NCBI RefSeq assembly: GCF_009712425.2
Contig: NZ_VCJR02000002.1
Span: 1 to 64,000, forward strand
Source of the DNA: Aquisalinus luteolus
GTDB lineage: Bacteria; Pseudomonadota; Alphaproteobacteria; Caulobacterales; Parvularculaceae
Direction: 5' to 3'
Length of the DNA: 64,000 nucleotides
The notes below the pieces were generated by a model, which saw only the letters and a list, made by a program, of their open reading frames with translations, was not told the DNA's origin and did not search any database. Every line of letters begins with the position of its first letter. The first letter of the stretch is position 1. Shown piece by piece: positions 8,012 through 16,077 of this stretch. The translations under genes were made by a program, and so were the position numbers.

Positions 8012-8593
8012 GCCATCTCCTTTTCGTCTTAGGTCTCGGCTGTCGCCTGACCTGATGGAGAGATAGGCGCTGCTTCCGCATGGCAATAGATCAATCCTTT
8101 GCGATTATTGCCTGATCCAGCACGATTGTCCCGGACGACGCACTGCAAGTTTCGATTTACCAGTAAGTTAGAGATACATTCTTTGCCTGATAGGCTTCAG
8201 ATTTTGACTTTCAGAATGCCTCATCGGCCATTATGAAAGCATTTTCTTTTTGAGACGGTCGATACGCGCTTCTTGCCCGTTCCTGTGCCCGCGCGCTCCG
8301 CTCAACGTCCTTCCGCGACTTTCCGTTTGCGCCCTTCATTACCCGGGTATCCTGCCCTTCATGGCAAAATCAGGCGGCATTCGGGAATTGTCGGATGGAT
8401 CTACGCGCCGCGCGAGGCGTTCTTCTCTTTTATCAGCGGTCACAAGGAGCTAAACTCGCTCGCTGCCATGGCCCCGATCGACCGGCTGGACTGGTCCCTC
8501 TTTATCCGCTGCCATTAACAGGATGTTGGTTAATCCCCGGCATACTCCCGGCACTTCTTGCCCGTATACCGGGTGCAGACCAGTGGGACAGCC
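8012..8593. other. Gene-poor intergenic region
   Basis: About 580 bases between the divergent cupin and PP-loop genes. It should contain both promoters, but I cannot assign -35/-10 elements with confidence. An open frame at 8273-8518 (81 codons) ends just before the PP-loop gene; its product matches nothing I recognise and I left it out as a gene. No hairpin, repeat or RNA gene stands out. Confidence 0.4.
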
Positions 8594-9748
8594 ATGTCGG
8601 CGACCAGGACGGCCACAAATTCCCCTGCCTCACCCGGCAGCCGGATCAGTTTCGACATCACCGATGGAGAGAACCGCCATCCGGTCTGGTTCGCCTCGCC
8701 CGATGTGCAGCTCGCCTCGCGGCCGGAGCTGGAATTCGTCACGTCTATCCTGCCCTGCATGAAAAAAGGCCGCGCCTATCGCGCGCCGCAGCCGCTCGAC
8801 CCGCGCCTGCTGGCCAGTTTCGAACAGATTCAGGACCTGTACCTTGCCTGGATACCGGGCGTCACACGGCTGCCAGCCAAGGCCCTTGAAGCCGCAGAGC
8901 CGCGCGCCCGCACCGGCAAGAACCGTGTCGCCGCCTTCTTCTCCGGCGGCGTCGATTCCTTTTATACGCTGATGAAGCGGCGCGAGGAGATCACCGATCT
9001 CGTCTTCGTCCATGGCTTCGACATCAGGCTGGAAGATGAAAAGCTCTATCGCGAGACACTCGCCATGATCGAGAGGATCGCCCGCGAGACCGGCAAGAAC
9101 CTGATCCGGCTTGAAACCAACATCCGCCCTGTGCTCGACAGCTATATCGGCTGGGACTACGGCCACGGGCCGTCACTCGCCGCCACCGCCTATCTGCTCT
9201 CCGACCAGTTCGACAAGGTCTACATCCCGTCCTCGCAGGATTACACGCATCTTTTCGCCTTCGGCTCGCACCCGCTGCTCGACCCGCTCTGGAGCCTGTC
9301 CGATCTTGATATCGTCAATGACGGTGCAGAGGCCCGCCGCATCCGCAAGGTCGAGGCGATCGCCCGCCACCAGATCGTGCTGGACACGCTGCGCGTCTGC
9401 TGGATGAACCCGGACAGCGCCTATAATTGCTGCCGCTGCGAAAAGTGCCACCGCACCATGATTGCCCTGAAAGTCGCTGGCGCCCTCGACAAGTGCCGCA
9501 CCTTCCCGGAACCCTTGCGCAACGAGAACATCCGCGCCCTGAAAATCGTCGCGACCAACACCCGCTCCTTCATGACCGAGAGCATGCGTGAGGCAGAAAG
9601 GCGCGGGCTGGAACCGGCCTTTATCAAGGCCATGGGCGATGCCCTGAAGGGACAGACGAAACCGCAGCGCTTCGTCAACAATATGCGCCGCGCAATCAGC
9701 CAGCCGCGGCGCGCCATGGCGAAAATCCGCCGCAAAATCGGCCTCTAG
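8594..9748 (+). CDS. PP-loop ATPase-like protein with Cys motif, function unknown
   Basis: A 384-residue protein with a PP-loop SGGVDS signature (117-122), as in N-type ATP pyrophosphatases such as QueC/ExsB, GMP synthetase and tRNA thiolases, which activate a substrate by adenylation. A cysteine cluster NCCRCEKCHRT (C279, C280, C282, C285) suggests a zinc site like that of QueC-type enzymes. Both ends differ from QueC: the first 110 residues form an extra domain and the C-terminus is very basic. A TTG at 8558 in the same frame could extend it by 12 residues; I prefer the ATG at 8594, preceded by GTGGGAC. It stands alone, 78 bases before the GMC dehydrogenase gene. It may modify a small molecule, nucleotide or peptide; the exact role is unknown. 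Confidence 0.7.
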   Translation: MSATRTATNSPASPGSRISFDITDGENRHPVWFASPDVQLASRPELEFVTSILPCMKKGRAYRAPQPLDPRLLASFEQIQDLYLAWIPGVTRLPAKALEAAEPRARTGKNRVAAFFSGGVDSFYTLMKRREEITDLVFVHGFDIRLEDEKLYRETLAMIERIARETGKNLIRLETNIRPVLDSYIGWDYGHGPSLAATAYLLSDQFDKVYIPSSQDYTHLFAFGSHPLLDPLWSLSDLDIVNDGAEARRIRKVEAIARHQIVLDTLRVCWMNPDSAYNCCRCEKCHRTMIALKVAGALDKCRTFPEPLRNENIRALKIVATNTRSFMTESMREAERRGLEPAFIKAMGDALKGQTKPQRFVNNMRRAISQPRRAMAKIRRKIGL

Positions 9749-9826
9749 CCCTACCATTCCTGCCTGACCTGGGGCATGCTTCTCCCATAAGGATAGCCGG
9801 ACCAAACCGGCCGGGAGGAACAGGGT

Positions 9827-11524
9827 ATGACCGCACCAAGCGGCGATCACGACGTCATCGTCATCGGCTCGGGTGCCGGTGGTGGCATGGCCGCATGGCG
9901 GCTCGCCGATGCGGGCGTAAAAGTGCTGATGCTCGAGGCCGGACGGGACTACGATCCCTACACCGAAACCCCGATGTTCAACTGGGGCCGCGAGGCGCCC
10001 CTACTCGGCGGCGGCACCCCGGAAAAGAATTTCGGCTATTACCTCGCCTCCATCGGCGGCTGGACCCTGCCGGGAGAGCCCTATGTCAGCGCCGAGGGCA
10101 ACGAGTTCATGTGGTGGCGCTCGCGCATGCTGGGCGGGCGCACCAATCACTGGGCGCGCAATTCCTTCCGCATGGGACCGCATGATTTCAGGCCATATTC
10201 GCGCGACGGTCTCGGCGCCGACTGGCCGGTCAGCTATGACGAGATGGCGCCCTATTTCGACCGGGTCGAGAAGCTGATCGGCGTCTATGGCGCCAATGAC
10301 GGGCTGGAGAACCACCCGGATTCTGGCCCCGGCGTGCTGCACGAGCCGCCCAAACCGCGCATCAACGAACTGGCGATCAAGGCTGCCGCCAACGATCTCG
10401 GCATCCCCTGCGTCGCCTCCCGCCGGGCCGTATTGACCAAGAACATGGGCGACCGGCAGGCCTGCTTCAACGCGACCAATTGCGGTCGCGGCTGCAATAT
10501 CGGCGCAGCCTTCCAGTCGACAACCTCGCTGATCCCGTGGGCACGCGCGACCGGCAACCTCGAAATCCTGACCAATGCCATGGTCTATGAAGTCGAGACC
10601 GACCGTTCCGGCAAGGCGACGGGCGTGCACTATATCGACAAGACAAGCGGCGAGCACAAATTCATCGCCGCCCGCGTGGTCGTGCTGGCAGCGAGCGCCT
10701 GCGAAAGCGCGCGCATTCTCCTGAACTCGAAGAATGCCCAGCACCCGGACGGTGTCTCCAACTCCTCCGGCCAGGTCGGGCGAAACCTGATGGACACGGT
10801 CGGCGCCAGCGTCGGCGCACAGATACCAGCGCTGGAAAACCGCCCGCGCTACAATGAAGACGGCACGATGGGCCTGCACCTCTACATTCCCTTCTGGGAC
10901 TATCAGCGACAGGCGGCGGGGCAACTCGACTTCCCGCGCGGCTATCATGTCGAAATCGGCGGCACCTTTGGTGAACCCGGCATCGGCATGGGCGGGGCCA
11001 GCTGGCAGGTCGATGGCTATGGCCCACAGGTGAAGGAAGACGTGCGCCGTTATTATGGCAGCTTCATTCACTTCTCCCAGCGTGGCGAGATGATCCCGAA
11101 CGAGAACTGCTATGCCGAACTCGACCCGGAACAGGTTGACGATTACGGTATTCCCATCCTGCGCTTCCATTATCGGCATACGGAGCATGAGATCAACCAG
11201 ACCGCCCATTTCCAGCAGAACATGCTGGAGATCATCGACCGGCTGGGCGGCACGCCGACCTATGGCGCGGACAGCGCCCCCCGGGACATGATGGCCAAGG
11301 GTGGCCAGATCATTCACGAGGTCGGCACGGCACGCATGGGCGACGACCCGGCGACCTCCGTGCTCAATGCCTCGGGCCAGAGCTGGGACGTGCCGAATTT
11401 GTGGGTCATGGACGGTGCCGCCTTTGCCTCCAAGGCGCACAAGAACCCGACCCTGACGATCATGGCGCTTGCCGATCGCAGCTGCGACCACCTGATCGAG
11501 AAGATGCGCGCGAGGGAAATCTGA
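9827..11524 (+). CDS. GMC oxidoreductase, FAD sugar/glycoside dehydrogenase large subunit (copy 1)
   Basis: A 565-residue GMC-family flavoenzyme. The N-terminus has the FAD fold motif VIGSGAGGGMAAWRLADAG (about 12-30) and RMLGGRTNHWARNS (about 100-113). C213, C219 and C223 form a C-X5-C-X3-C motif like the 3Fe-4S site of bacterial FAD glucose dehydrogenases. The C-terminal GMC domain has HEVGTARMGDDP and NPTLTIMALA. In the family such enzymes oxidise a sugar or glycoside hydroxyl, often C3, and pass electrons to a membrane carrier. It has no signal peptide; the coupled next gene carries a Tat signal and probably exports the complex. GGGAGG lies upstream of the ATG; the stop shares one base with the next start. 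Substrate unknown. Confidence 0.88.
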   Translation: MTAPSGDHDVIVIGSGAGGGMAAWRLADAGVKVLMLEAGRDYDPYTETPMFNWGREAPLLGGGTPEKNFGYYLASIGGWTLPGEPYVSAEGNEFMWWRSRMLGGRTNHWARNSFRMGPHDFRPYSRDGLGADWPVSYDEMAPYFDRVEKLIGVYGANDGLENHPDSGPGVLHEPPKPRINELAIKAAANDLGIPCVASRRAVLTKNMGDRQACFNATNCGRGCNIGAAFQSTTSLIPWARATGNLEILTNAMVYEVETDRSGKATGVHYIDKTSGEHKFIAARVVVLAASACESARILLNSKNAQHPDGVSNSSGQVGRNLMDTVGASVGAQIPALENRPRYNEDGTMGLHLYIPFWDYQRQAAGQLDFPRGYHVEIGGTFGEPGIGMGGASWQVDGYGPQVKEDVRRYYGSFIHFSQRGEMIPNENCYAELDPEQVDDYGIPILRFHYRHTEHEINQTAHFQQNMLEIIDRLGGTPTYGADSAPRDMMAKGGQIIHEVGTARMGDDPATSVLNASGQSWDVPNLWVMDGAAFASKAHKNPTLTIMALADRSCDHLIEKMRAREI

Positions 11525-12252
11525 TGAGCTACACCCAAAAGATCAGCCGCCGCACGACCCTGAAATGGCTTGCCGGGACCATGGGCGTAGCCGCCACCGC
11601 TGCCTGCGGGCCGGAACATACGAGCCCCGAACAGGACTATGCCGAGCGCATGGCCAAGCGGAAGACCCTGACACCGGCACAGCCCGTTTCCGGCACGACC
11701 TATGGCTACGACCCGGCGCAGATCGAGCCGGTCCTGACATGGGAAAAGACCATGAGCCAGGACCAGCTTAACGTCGCTGCGCGCCTGTCGGACCTGATCC
11801 TGCCGGCCGATGACCGCTCCCCGGCGGCCAGCGCTGTCGGCGTGCCGGACTTCATCGATGAATGGGTCAGCGCCCCTTACGAGAACCAGCAATATGACCG
11901 CGAGCGTTTCTTTGCCCTGTTCGACTGGCTGGAGGTGGAAGCGCAAAAGCGCTTCGACACCGGCTTTGCCGAGGCGAGCGATGATCAGCAAAAGCAGATT
12001 CTCGACCAGATTGCCTGGCAGGGACGCGTCGGCGAAGGGCTGGGCGACATGGCCGCAAGTTTCCGGTCTTTCCGCAATATCGCCATTGGGGCGTTCTTCG
12101 CCTCTGAGGCTGGTGTTGAGGATATCGGCTATCTCGGCAACAAGCCCGTCATCGGCCCCTATCCCGGACCGTCGCCGGAAGCGATAGAGCACCTTCGCGG
12201 TGTACTGACGAGCATGGGTCTTGAGATGCCCGAGGCACGATACCTGCCGTGA
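11524..12252 (+). CDS. Gluconate 2-dehydrogenase subunit 3-like Tat lipoprotein (copy 1)
   Basis: A 242-residue member of the gluconate 2-dehydrogenase subunit 3 family, the small partner that chaperones or exports GMC dehydrogenases. The N-terminus shows a twin-arginine signal SRRTTLKWLAG (8-18) followed by a lipobox-like ATAAC with C28, so it should be anchored to the membrane on the periplasmic side. The core has LSDLILPADDRSPAASAVGVPDFIDEWV, given here only as a landmark split between about 75 and 102. The start ATG at 11524 overlaps the GMC stop (TGATG), so production is coupled. It is longer than copies 2 and 3 (195 and 207 residues). Confidence 0.85.
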   Translation: MSYTQKISRRTTLKWLAGTMGVAATAACGPEHTSPEQDYAERMAKRKTLTPAQPVSGTTYGYDPAQIEPVLTWEKTMSQDQLNVAARLSDLILPADDRSPAASAVGVPDFIDEWVSAPYENQQYDRERFFALFDWLEVEAQKRFDTGFAEASDDQQKQILDQIAWQGRVGEGLGDMAASFRSFRNIAIGAFFASEAGVEDIGYLGNKPVIGPYPGPSPEAIEHLRGVLTSMGLEMPEARYLP

Positions 12253-12333
12253 GCAGGTGCAGCACGGGTCCTGCTTGATAGCGGTGTCAGAGTGCCGTAG
12301 CTTGGCAAAAACTGATTGAAAACTGGAGGATTA

Positions 12334-13500
12334 ATGGCTGAGAAAATACGCATGGGCATGGTCGGTGGCGGCAAGGGCGCTTTCATTGGCGCAATCCACC
12401 GCCTCGCTGCAAATATTGCGGGCGATATCGACCTGGTCGCCGGGGCGTTCAGCCGCGACGCGGCGGCCTCGAAGGAATTCGGCGTCAATGAGCTGGGTCT
12501 CGACGGCGCGCGCGCCTATGGCAGCTATCAGGAAATGTTCGACGCGGAGAACGCCCTGCCGGAAGACCAGCGGATCCAGTGCGTCTCCATCGTTACGCCG
12601 AACGACACCCATGCGCCGGTTTCCATCGCCGCGCTGGAAGCCGGCTTCCACGTTATTTGCGACAAGCCACTCGCCGGCACGCTGGATGACGCGCTCGCCA
12701 TCGAAGCGGCAGTGAAGAAATCCGGCAAGCTGTTCGGCCTGACCCAGACCTATACCGGCTATCCCCTCGTTATGCAGGCCCGTGCCATGGTCGCAAGCGG
12801 CGAGATCGGCAGTATACGGCGCGTCGCCGTCTCCTATCTTCAGGACTGGCTGTCCAAGGCCGAGGACACAGGCTCTTCCAAGCAGTCTTCCTGGCGCACG
12901 GACCCCTCCCGCTCAGGCGAGTCCGGAGCCTTTGCCGATATCGGCACCCACGCCTTCAACCTCGTCGAATACATGACCGGCGAGCGCATCACCGATGTCG
13001 CCGCAGAGCTGCGCTCAGTGATTGAAGGCCGGGCGATCGACGATGACGGCCAGGCGATGTTCCGCCTGTCTGGCGGCGGCTCCGGTCTTCTGTCTGCCAG
13101 TCAGGTCTGTTCCGGTGCGATCAACGCGCTGAAGATCGAGATCTATGGCGACAAGGCGAGCCTGCACTGGCAGCAGGAACAGCCGAACGAGCTGATCGTG
13201 AAGACCCGAGGCAAGCCGGAACAGATCCTGCGTCCCGGCGCCAATATGCCGTTCCTGACCGACCGGGCGCTCGCCAATTGCCGCACGCCGGGCGGCCACC
13301 CGGAAGGCTATATCGAGGCCTTTGCCAATATCTATGGCGCCTTCGCCTCCGCCGTGAAGAAATTTCCCGACACGGAGCCAGAGCCGGGCTTTACCACTAT
13401 CGAGGATGGCATTGCCACGATGCGCTTCATCCGCGCTGCAGTGAATTCCAGCAACAACAAATCCGCCTGGACAGCCCTGTCCGGTGTCGAGAATAGCTAA
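12334..13500 (+). CDS. Gfo/Idh/MocA family oxidoreductase
   Basis: A 388-residue NAD(P)-dependent sugar or cyclitol dehydrogenase. The Rossmann start is MVGGGKGAFIG (about 9-19), the EKP-type motif appears as CDKPLAG (K111, P112) and the catalytic-region motif is FADIGTHAFNLVEY (D202, H206). The ATG at 12334 has GGAGG six bases upstream; an in-frame TTG at 12316 lacks this support. It lies between the exported dehydrogenase pair and a TIM-barrel isomerase in one plus-strand operon. In keto-sugar pathways such enzymes reduce the 3-keto sugar back to the sugar in the cytoplasm, which is my inference for its role here. Confidence 0.87.
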   Translation: MAEKIRMGMVGGGKGAFIGAIHRLAANIAGDIDLVAGAFSRDAAASKEFGVNELGLDGARAYGSYQEMFDAENALPEDQRIQCVSIVTPNDTHAPVSIAALEAGFHVICDKPLAGTLDDALAIEAAVKKSGKLFGLTQTYTGYPLVMQARAMVASGEIGSIRRVAVSYLQDWLSKAEDTGSSKQSSWRTDPSRSGESGAFADIGTHAFNLVEYMTGERITDVAAELRSVIEGRAIDDDGQAMFRLSGGGSGLLSASQVCSGAINALKIEIYGDKASLHWQQEQPNELIVKTRGKPEQILRPGANMPFLTDRALANCRTPGGHPEGYIEAFANIYGAFASAVKKFPDTEPEPGFTTIEDGIATMRFIRAAVNSSNNKSAWTALSGVENS

Positions 13501-13515
13501 TACAGGAGAGACATC

Positions 13516-14562
13516 ATGAAAGGTCCCGCCATTTTCCTTGCCCAGTTCATGGGCGACGAACCACCCTTCAACGATCTCGACACGATCACCAAATGGGCCG
13601 CCGGCCATGGCTACAAGGGCGTACAGCTACCCTCCGATGATCCGCGCCTGTTCGACCTGGAAAAGGCCGCCGAGAGCAAGGATTACTGCGACGAGATCGC
13701 CGGCATCTGCGAGGGCAATGGCGTCGAGATCACCGAGCTGTCGACCCATTTGCAGGGCCAGCTCGTCGCCGTTCATCCGGCCTATACGGAAATGTTCGAC
13801 GCCTTCGCGCCGGAACAGGTCCATGGCAACATGGAAGCGCGCACCGACTGGGCGATCGAGCAGTGCAAGATGGCCGCGAAGGCCAGCCGCAATTTCGGCC
13901 TGACGTCGCATGCGACCTTCTCCGGCGCCCTCCTGTGGCACACCATGTATCCGTGGCCGCAGCGCCCGGCAGGCCTGGTTGAGGAAGGCTTTGCCGAGCT
14001 TGCCCGCCGCTGGAAACCGATCCTCGATGTGTTCGAAGACAATGGCGTCGCCGCCTGCTACGAACTGCACCCGGGCGAGGACCTGCATGACGGGATTACC
14101 TTCGAGCGCTTCCTGGATGCCGTCGACGATCATCCGGCTGCGAACATTCTCTACGACCCCAGCCACTTCGTGCTGCAGCAGCTCGACTACCTCCAGTTCA
14201 TCGATTTCTACCACGACCGCATCAAGGCCTTCCACGTCAAGGACGCGGAGTTCAACCCGACCGGCAAGTCCGGCGTCTATGGCGGTTATCAGGGCTGGGT
14301 CGAGCGCCCGGGCCGGTTCCGCTCGCTCGGCGACGGCCAGATCGATTTCAGCGCCATCTTTTCCAAGATGACGCAGTATGGCTTTGATGGCTGGGCAGTG
14401 CTGGAATGGGAATGCGCGCTGAAGCACCCGGAACAGGGTGCCGCCGAGGGCGCGCCGTTCATCGCCGCGCACATGATCACCCGCACCGAGAAAGCCTTCG
14501 ACGATTTCGCCGGGGCGGACAGCGACGCAGCGCGCAACCGGCGCATTCTCGGTCTCGATTGA
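13516..14562 (+). CDS. Sugar phosphate isomerase/epimerase (xylose isomerase-like TIM barrel)
   Basis: A 348-residue AP-endonuclease-2/xylose-isomerase-like TIM barrel. The metal ligands are visible as YELHPGE (E183), LYDPSHF (D214) and AFHVKDAE (H240), with a final acidic ligand probably in EWECALKHPEQG. No signal peptide, so it is cytoplasmic. Starts 15 bases after the Gfo/Idh/MocA gene with AGGAGAG before the ATG. Family members isomerise or epimerise sugars, and some are eliminases of 3-keto-glycosides. With the neighbouring oxidoreductase and permease it most likely processes a keto-sugar taken up by the cell. Confidence 0.85.
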   Translation: MKGPAIFLAQFMGDEPPFNDLDTITKWAAGHGYKGVQLPSDDPRLFDLEKAAESKDYCDEIAGICEGNGVEITELSTHLQGQLVAVHPAYTEMFDAFAPEQVHGNMEARTDWAIEQCKMAAKASRNFGLTSHATFSGALLWHTMYPWPQRPAGLVEEGFAELARRWKPILDVFEDNGVAACYELHPGEDLHDGITFERFLDAVDDHPAANILYDPSHFVLQQLDYLQFIDFYHDRIKAFHVKDAEFNPTGKSGVYGGYQGWVERPGRFRSLGDGQIDFSAIFSKMTQYGFDGWAVLEWECALKHPEQGAAEGAPFIAAHMITRTEKAFDDFAGADSDAARNRRILGLD

Positions 14563-14575
14563 GGAAACAACACCT

Positions 14576-14600
14576 CCCTGTCCCGGCAACCGGGACGGGG
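14576..14600 (+). promoter_or_regulatory. Strong intergenic mRNA hairpin before the MFS gene
   Basis: An 11-bp stem (14576-14586 with 14590-14600; core GTCCCGG/CCGGGAC, one G-T pair) with a CAA loop. There is no T-run, so it is not a standard terminator. It may stabilise the upstream mRNA or reduce expression of the permease relative to the enzymes. Confidence 0.4.
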
Positions 14601-14661
14601 GTACTCTGACAACAACACCCGCCGGCAAAAAGATCAAAAGGGCGGCTTGAGGGAGGATTAA

Positions 14662-15978
14662 ATGAATACAGCATCAGCCACCGTGGGCGGCGCAACGCCA
14701 TCCATCAATCGCAACCGCCTGTTCATCATGGCGTGCCTGTCGCTGATCGTGACGTCGATGACGTTCTCTATCCGCGCCGGCGTCCTGAACCAGCTCGGTG
14801 GCGAATTCGCCCTGAGCGACACCCAGCTCGGCTGGATGAACTCCATGGCGTTTCTTGGCTTCCCCGTCGCGATGATGATCGGCGGGCTCGTCTATAACCA
14901 GGTCGGTGCAAAAAACCTGATGATCATTGCCTTTATCGGCCACCTTCTGGGGCTGGTACTGACCATCCTCGCCACGGGGTTCTGGGGGCTGATCATTTCA
15001 ACCTTCTTCATCGGCTTTGCCAATGGCTCGGTCGAGGCTGCCTGTAACCCGATGATCGCCGACATGTATCACAGGAACAAGACAGCGATGCTGAACCGCT
15101 TCCATGTCTGGTTCCCGGGCGGCATCGTCATCGGCGCGCTGGTGTCACAGGGCATGACCTCTGTCGGCCTTGGCTGGCAGCTGCAGGTCGCGACCATGCT
15201 GATCCCGACCGCCATCTACGGCTACATGGTCTTTACAGAGACATTCCCCAAATCGGAGAACATCGAAAGCTCCACGGCCACGAACATCAAGGGCCTTCTC
15301 AGCCCGCTGTTCTTCGTCATGATCATCCTGATGACCATGACGGCGACGACGGAGCTTGGCACCGGCCAGTGGATCGAGCGCATTCTCGCCGGTTCCGGTG
15401 CTTCCGGCCTGATGGTGCTGGCCCTGACCGCTGGCCTCATGGCAGTCGGGCGCTATTTCGCCGGGCCGATCGTTCACCGCTTCAACCCGGTGGGCGTTCT
15501 GCTTGGTTCTGCGATCTTCTCCGCGCTCGGCCTGTTCCTCTTCACCCAGACATCGGGCGCGATGGTCTATCTCGCAGCGATCGTCTTCGCACTGGGCGTG
15601 ACCTATTTCTGGCCGACCATGATCGGCTTTGTCGGCGAGTACCTGCCGAAGACGGGTGCGCTCGGCATGTCCCTGATGGGTGGTGCCGGCATGTTCGGCG
15701 TATCGATCTGGAACCCGGTCATCGGCGGCTGGCTCGACAGCGCACGCGAGGCGGCAACGTCCAGCGGCCTTGATGCAGCAGCTGCGGAGATCGCTGCGGG
15801 CCAGGCCGTCATCAGCCGGCTGATGGTCTTCCCGATCCTGCTGATCGTCGCCTTCGCGATCCTCTATTTCATGCGCCTGAAACGGCCTGACGAGGACACT
15901 GCAGAAACTGTCGTGCATGAAGGCGCGACGGTTACATCCGCCGCTGCGGAACCGGATGATCCCACACGCCCGGTTTAA
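14662..15978 (+). CDS. MFS sugar/nucleoside-type permease
   Basis: A 438-residue major facilitator with about 12 hydrophobic segments between residues 22 and 410, a loop after TM6 (about 200-215), and hydrophilic, Ala/Glu/Thr-rich tails. The layout matches sugar:proton symporters of the FucP/nucleoside-permease group often found in such operons; a typical substrate would be a monosaccharide or keto-sugar. Last gene of the plus-strand operon beginning at the GMC gene, followed by a strong terminator. GGGAGGA lies before the ATG at 14662. The substrate assignment is inferred from context only. Confidence 0.85.
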   Translation: MNTASATVGGATPSINRNRLFIMACLSLIVTSMTFSIRAGVLNQLGGEFALSDTQLGWMNSMAFLGFPVAMMIGGLVYNQVGAKNLMIIAFIGHLLGLVLTILATGFWGLIISTFFIGFANGSVEAACNPMIADMYHRNKTAMLNRFHVWFPGGIVIGALVSQGMTSVGLGWQLQVATMLIPTAIYGYMVFTETFPKSENIESSTATNIKGLLSPLFFVMIILMTMTATTELGTGQWIERILAGSGASGLMVLALTAGLMAVGRYFAGPIVHRFNPVGVLLGSAIFSALGLFLFTQTSGAMVYLAAIVFALGVTYFWPTMIGFVGEYLPKTGALGMSLMGGAGMFGVSIWNPVIGGWLDSAREAATSSGLDAAAAEIAAGQAVISRLMVFPILLIVAFAILYFMRLKRPDEDTAETVVHEGATVTSAAAEPDDPTRPV

Positions 15979-15998
15979 CGCAGGTCATCCAGAACAGC

Positions 15999-16033
15999 AA
16001 AAGGGCCGGTCAGCGCGACCGGCCCTTTTCTTT
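15999..16033. terminator. Bidirectional rho-independent terminator
   Basis: A 13-bp perfect stem AAAAGGGCCGGTC (15999-16011) / GACCGGCCCTTTT (16017-16029) with a 5-base loop, flanked by A- and T-runs. It lies between the convergent MFS permease and beta-propeller genes and can serve both strands. Confidence 0.85.
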
Positions 16034-16077
16034 TGCGTCCTGATCCTGAGCTGGTTACGCAGCAGCCCATGAAGGAT

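Noticed and set aside
10001-11491. Long open frame (about 496 codons) on the minus strand across GMC copy 1
   Set aside because: It is antisense to a well-supported gene, and its product has no recognisable family. High G+C creates such shadow frames; similar ones lie opposite the TonB receptor, the S9 peptidase, GMC copy 3 and the GH9 gene.
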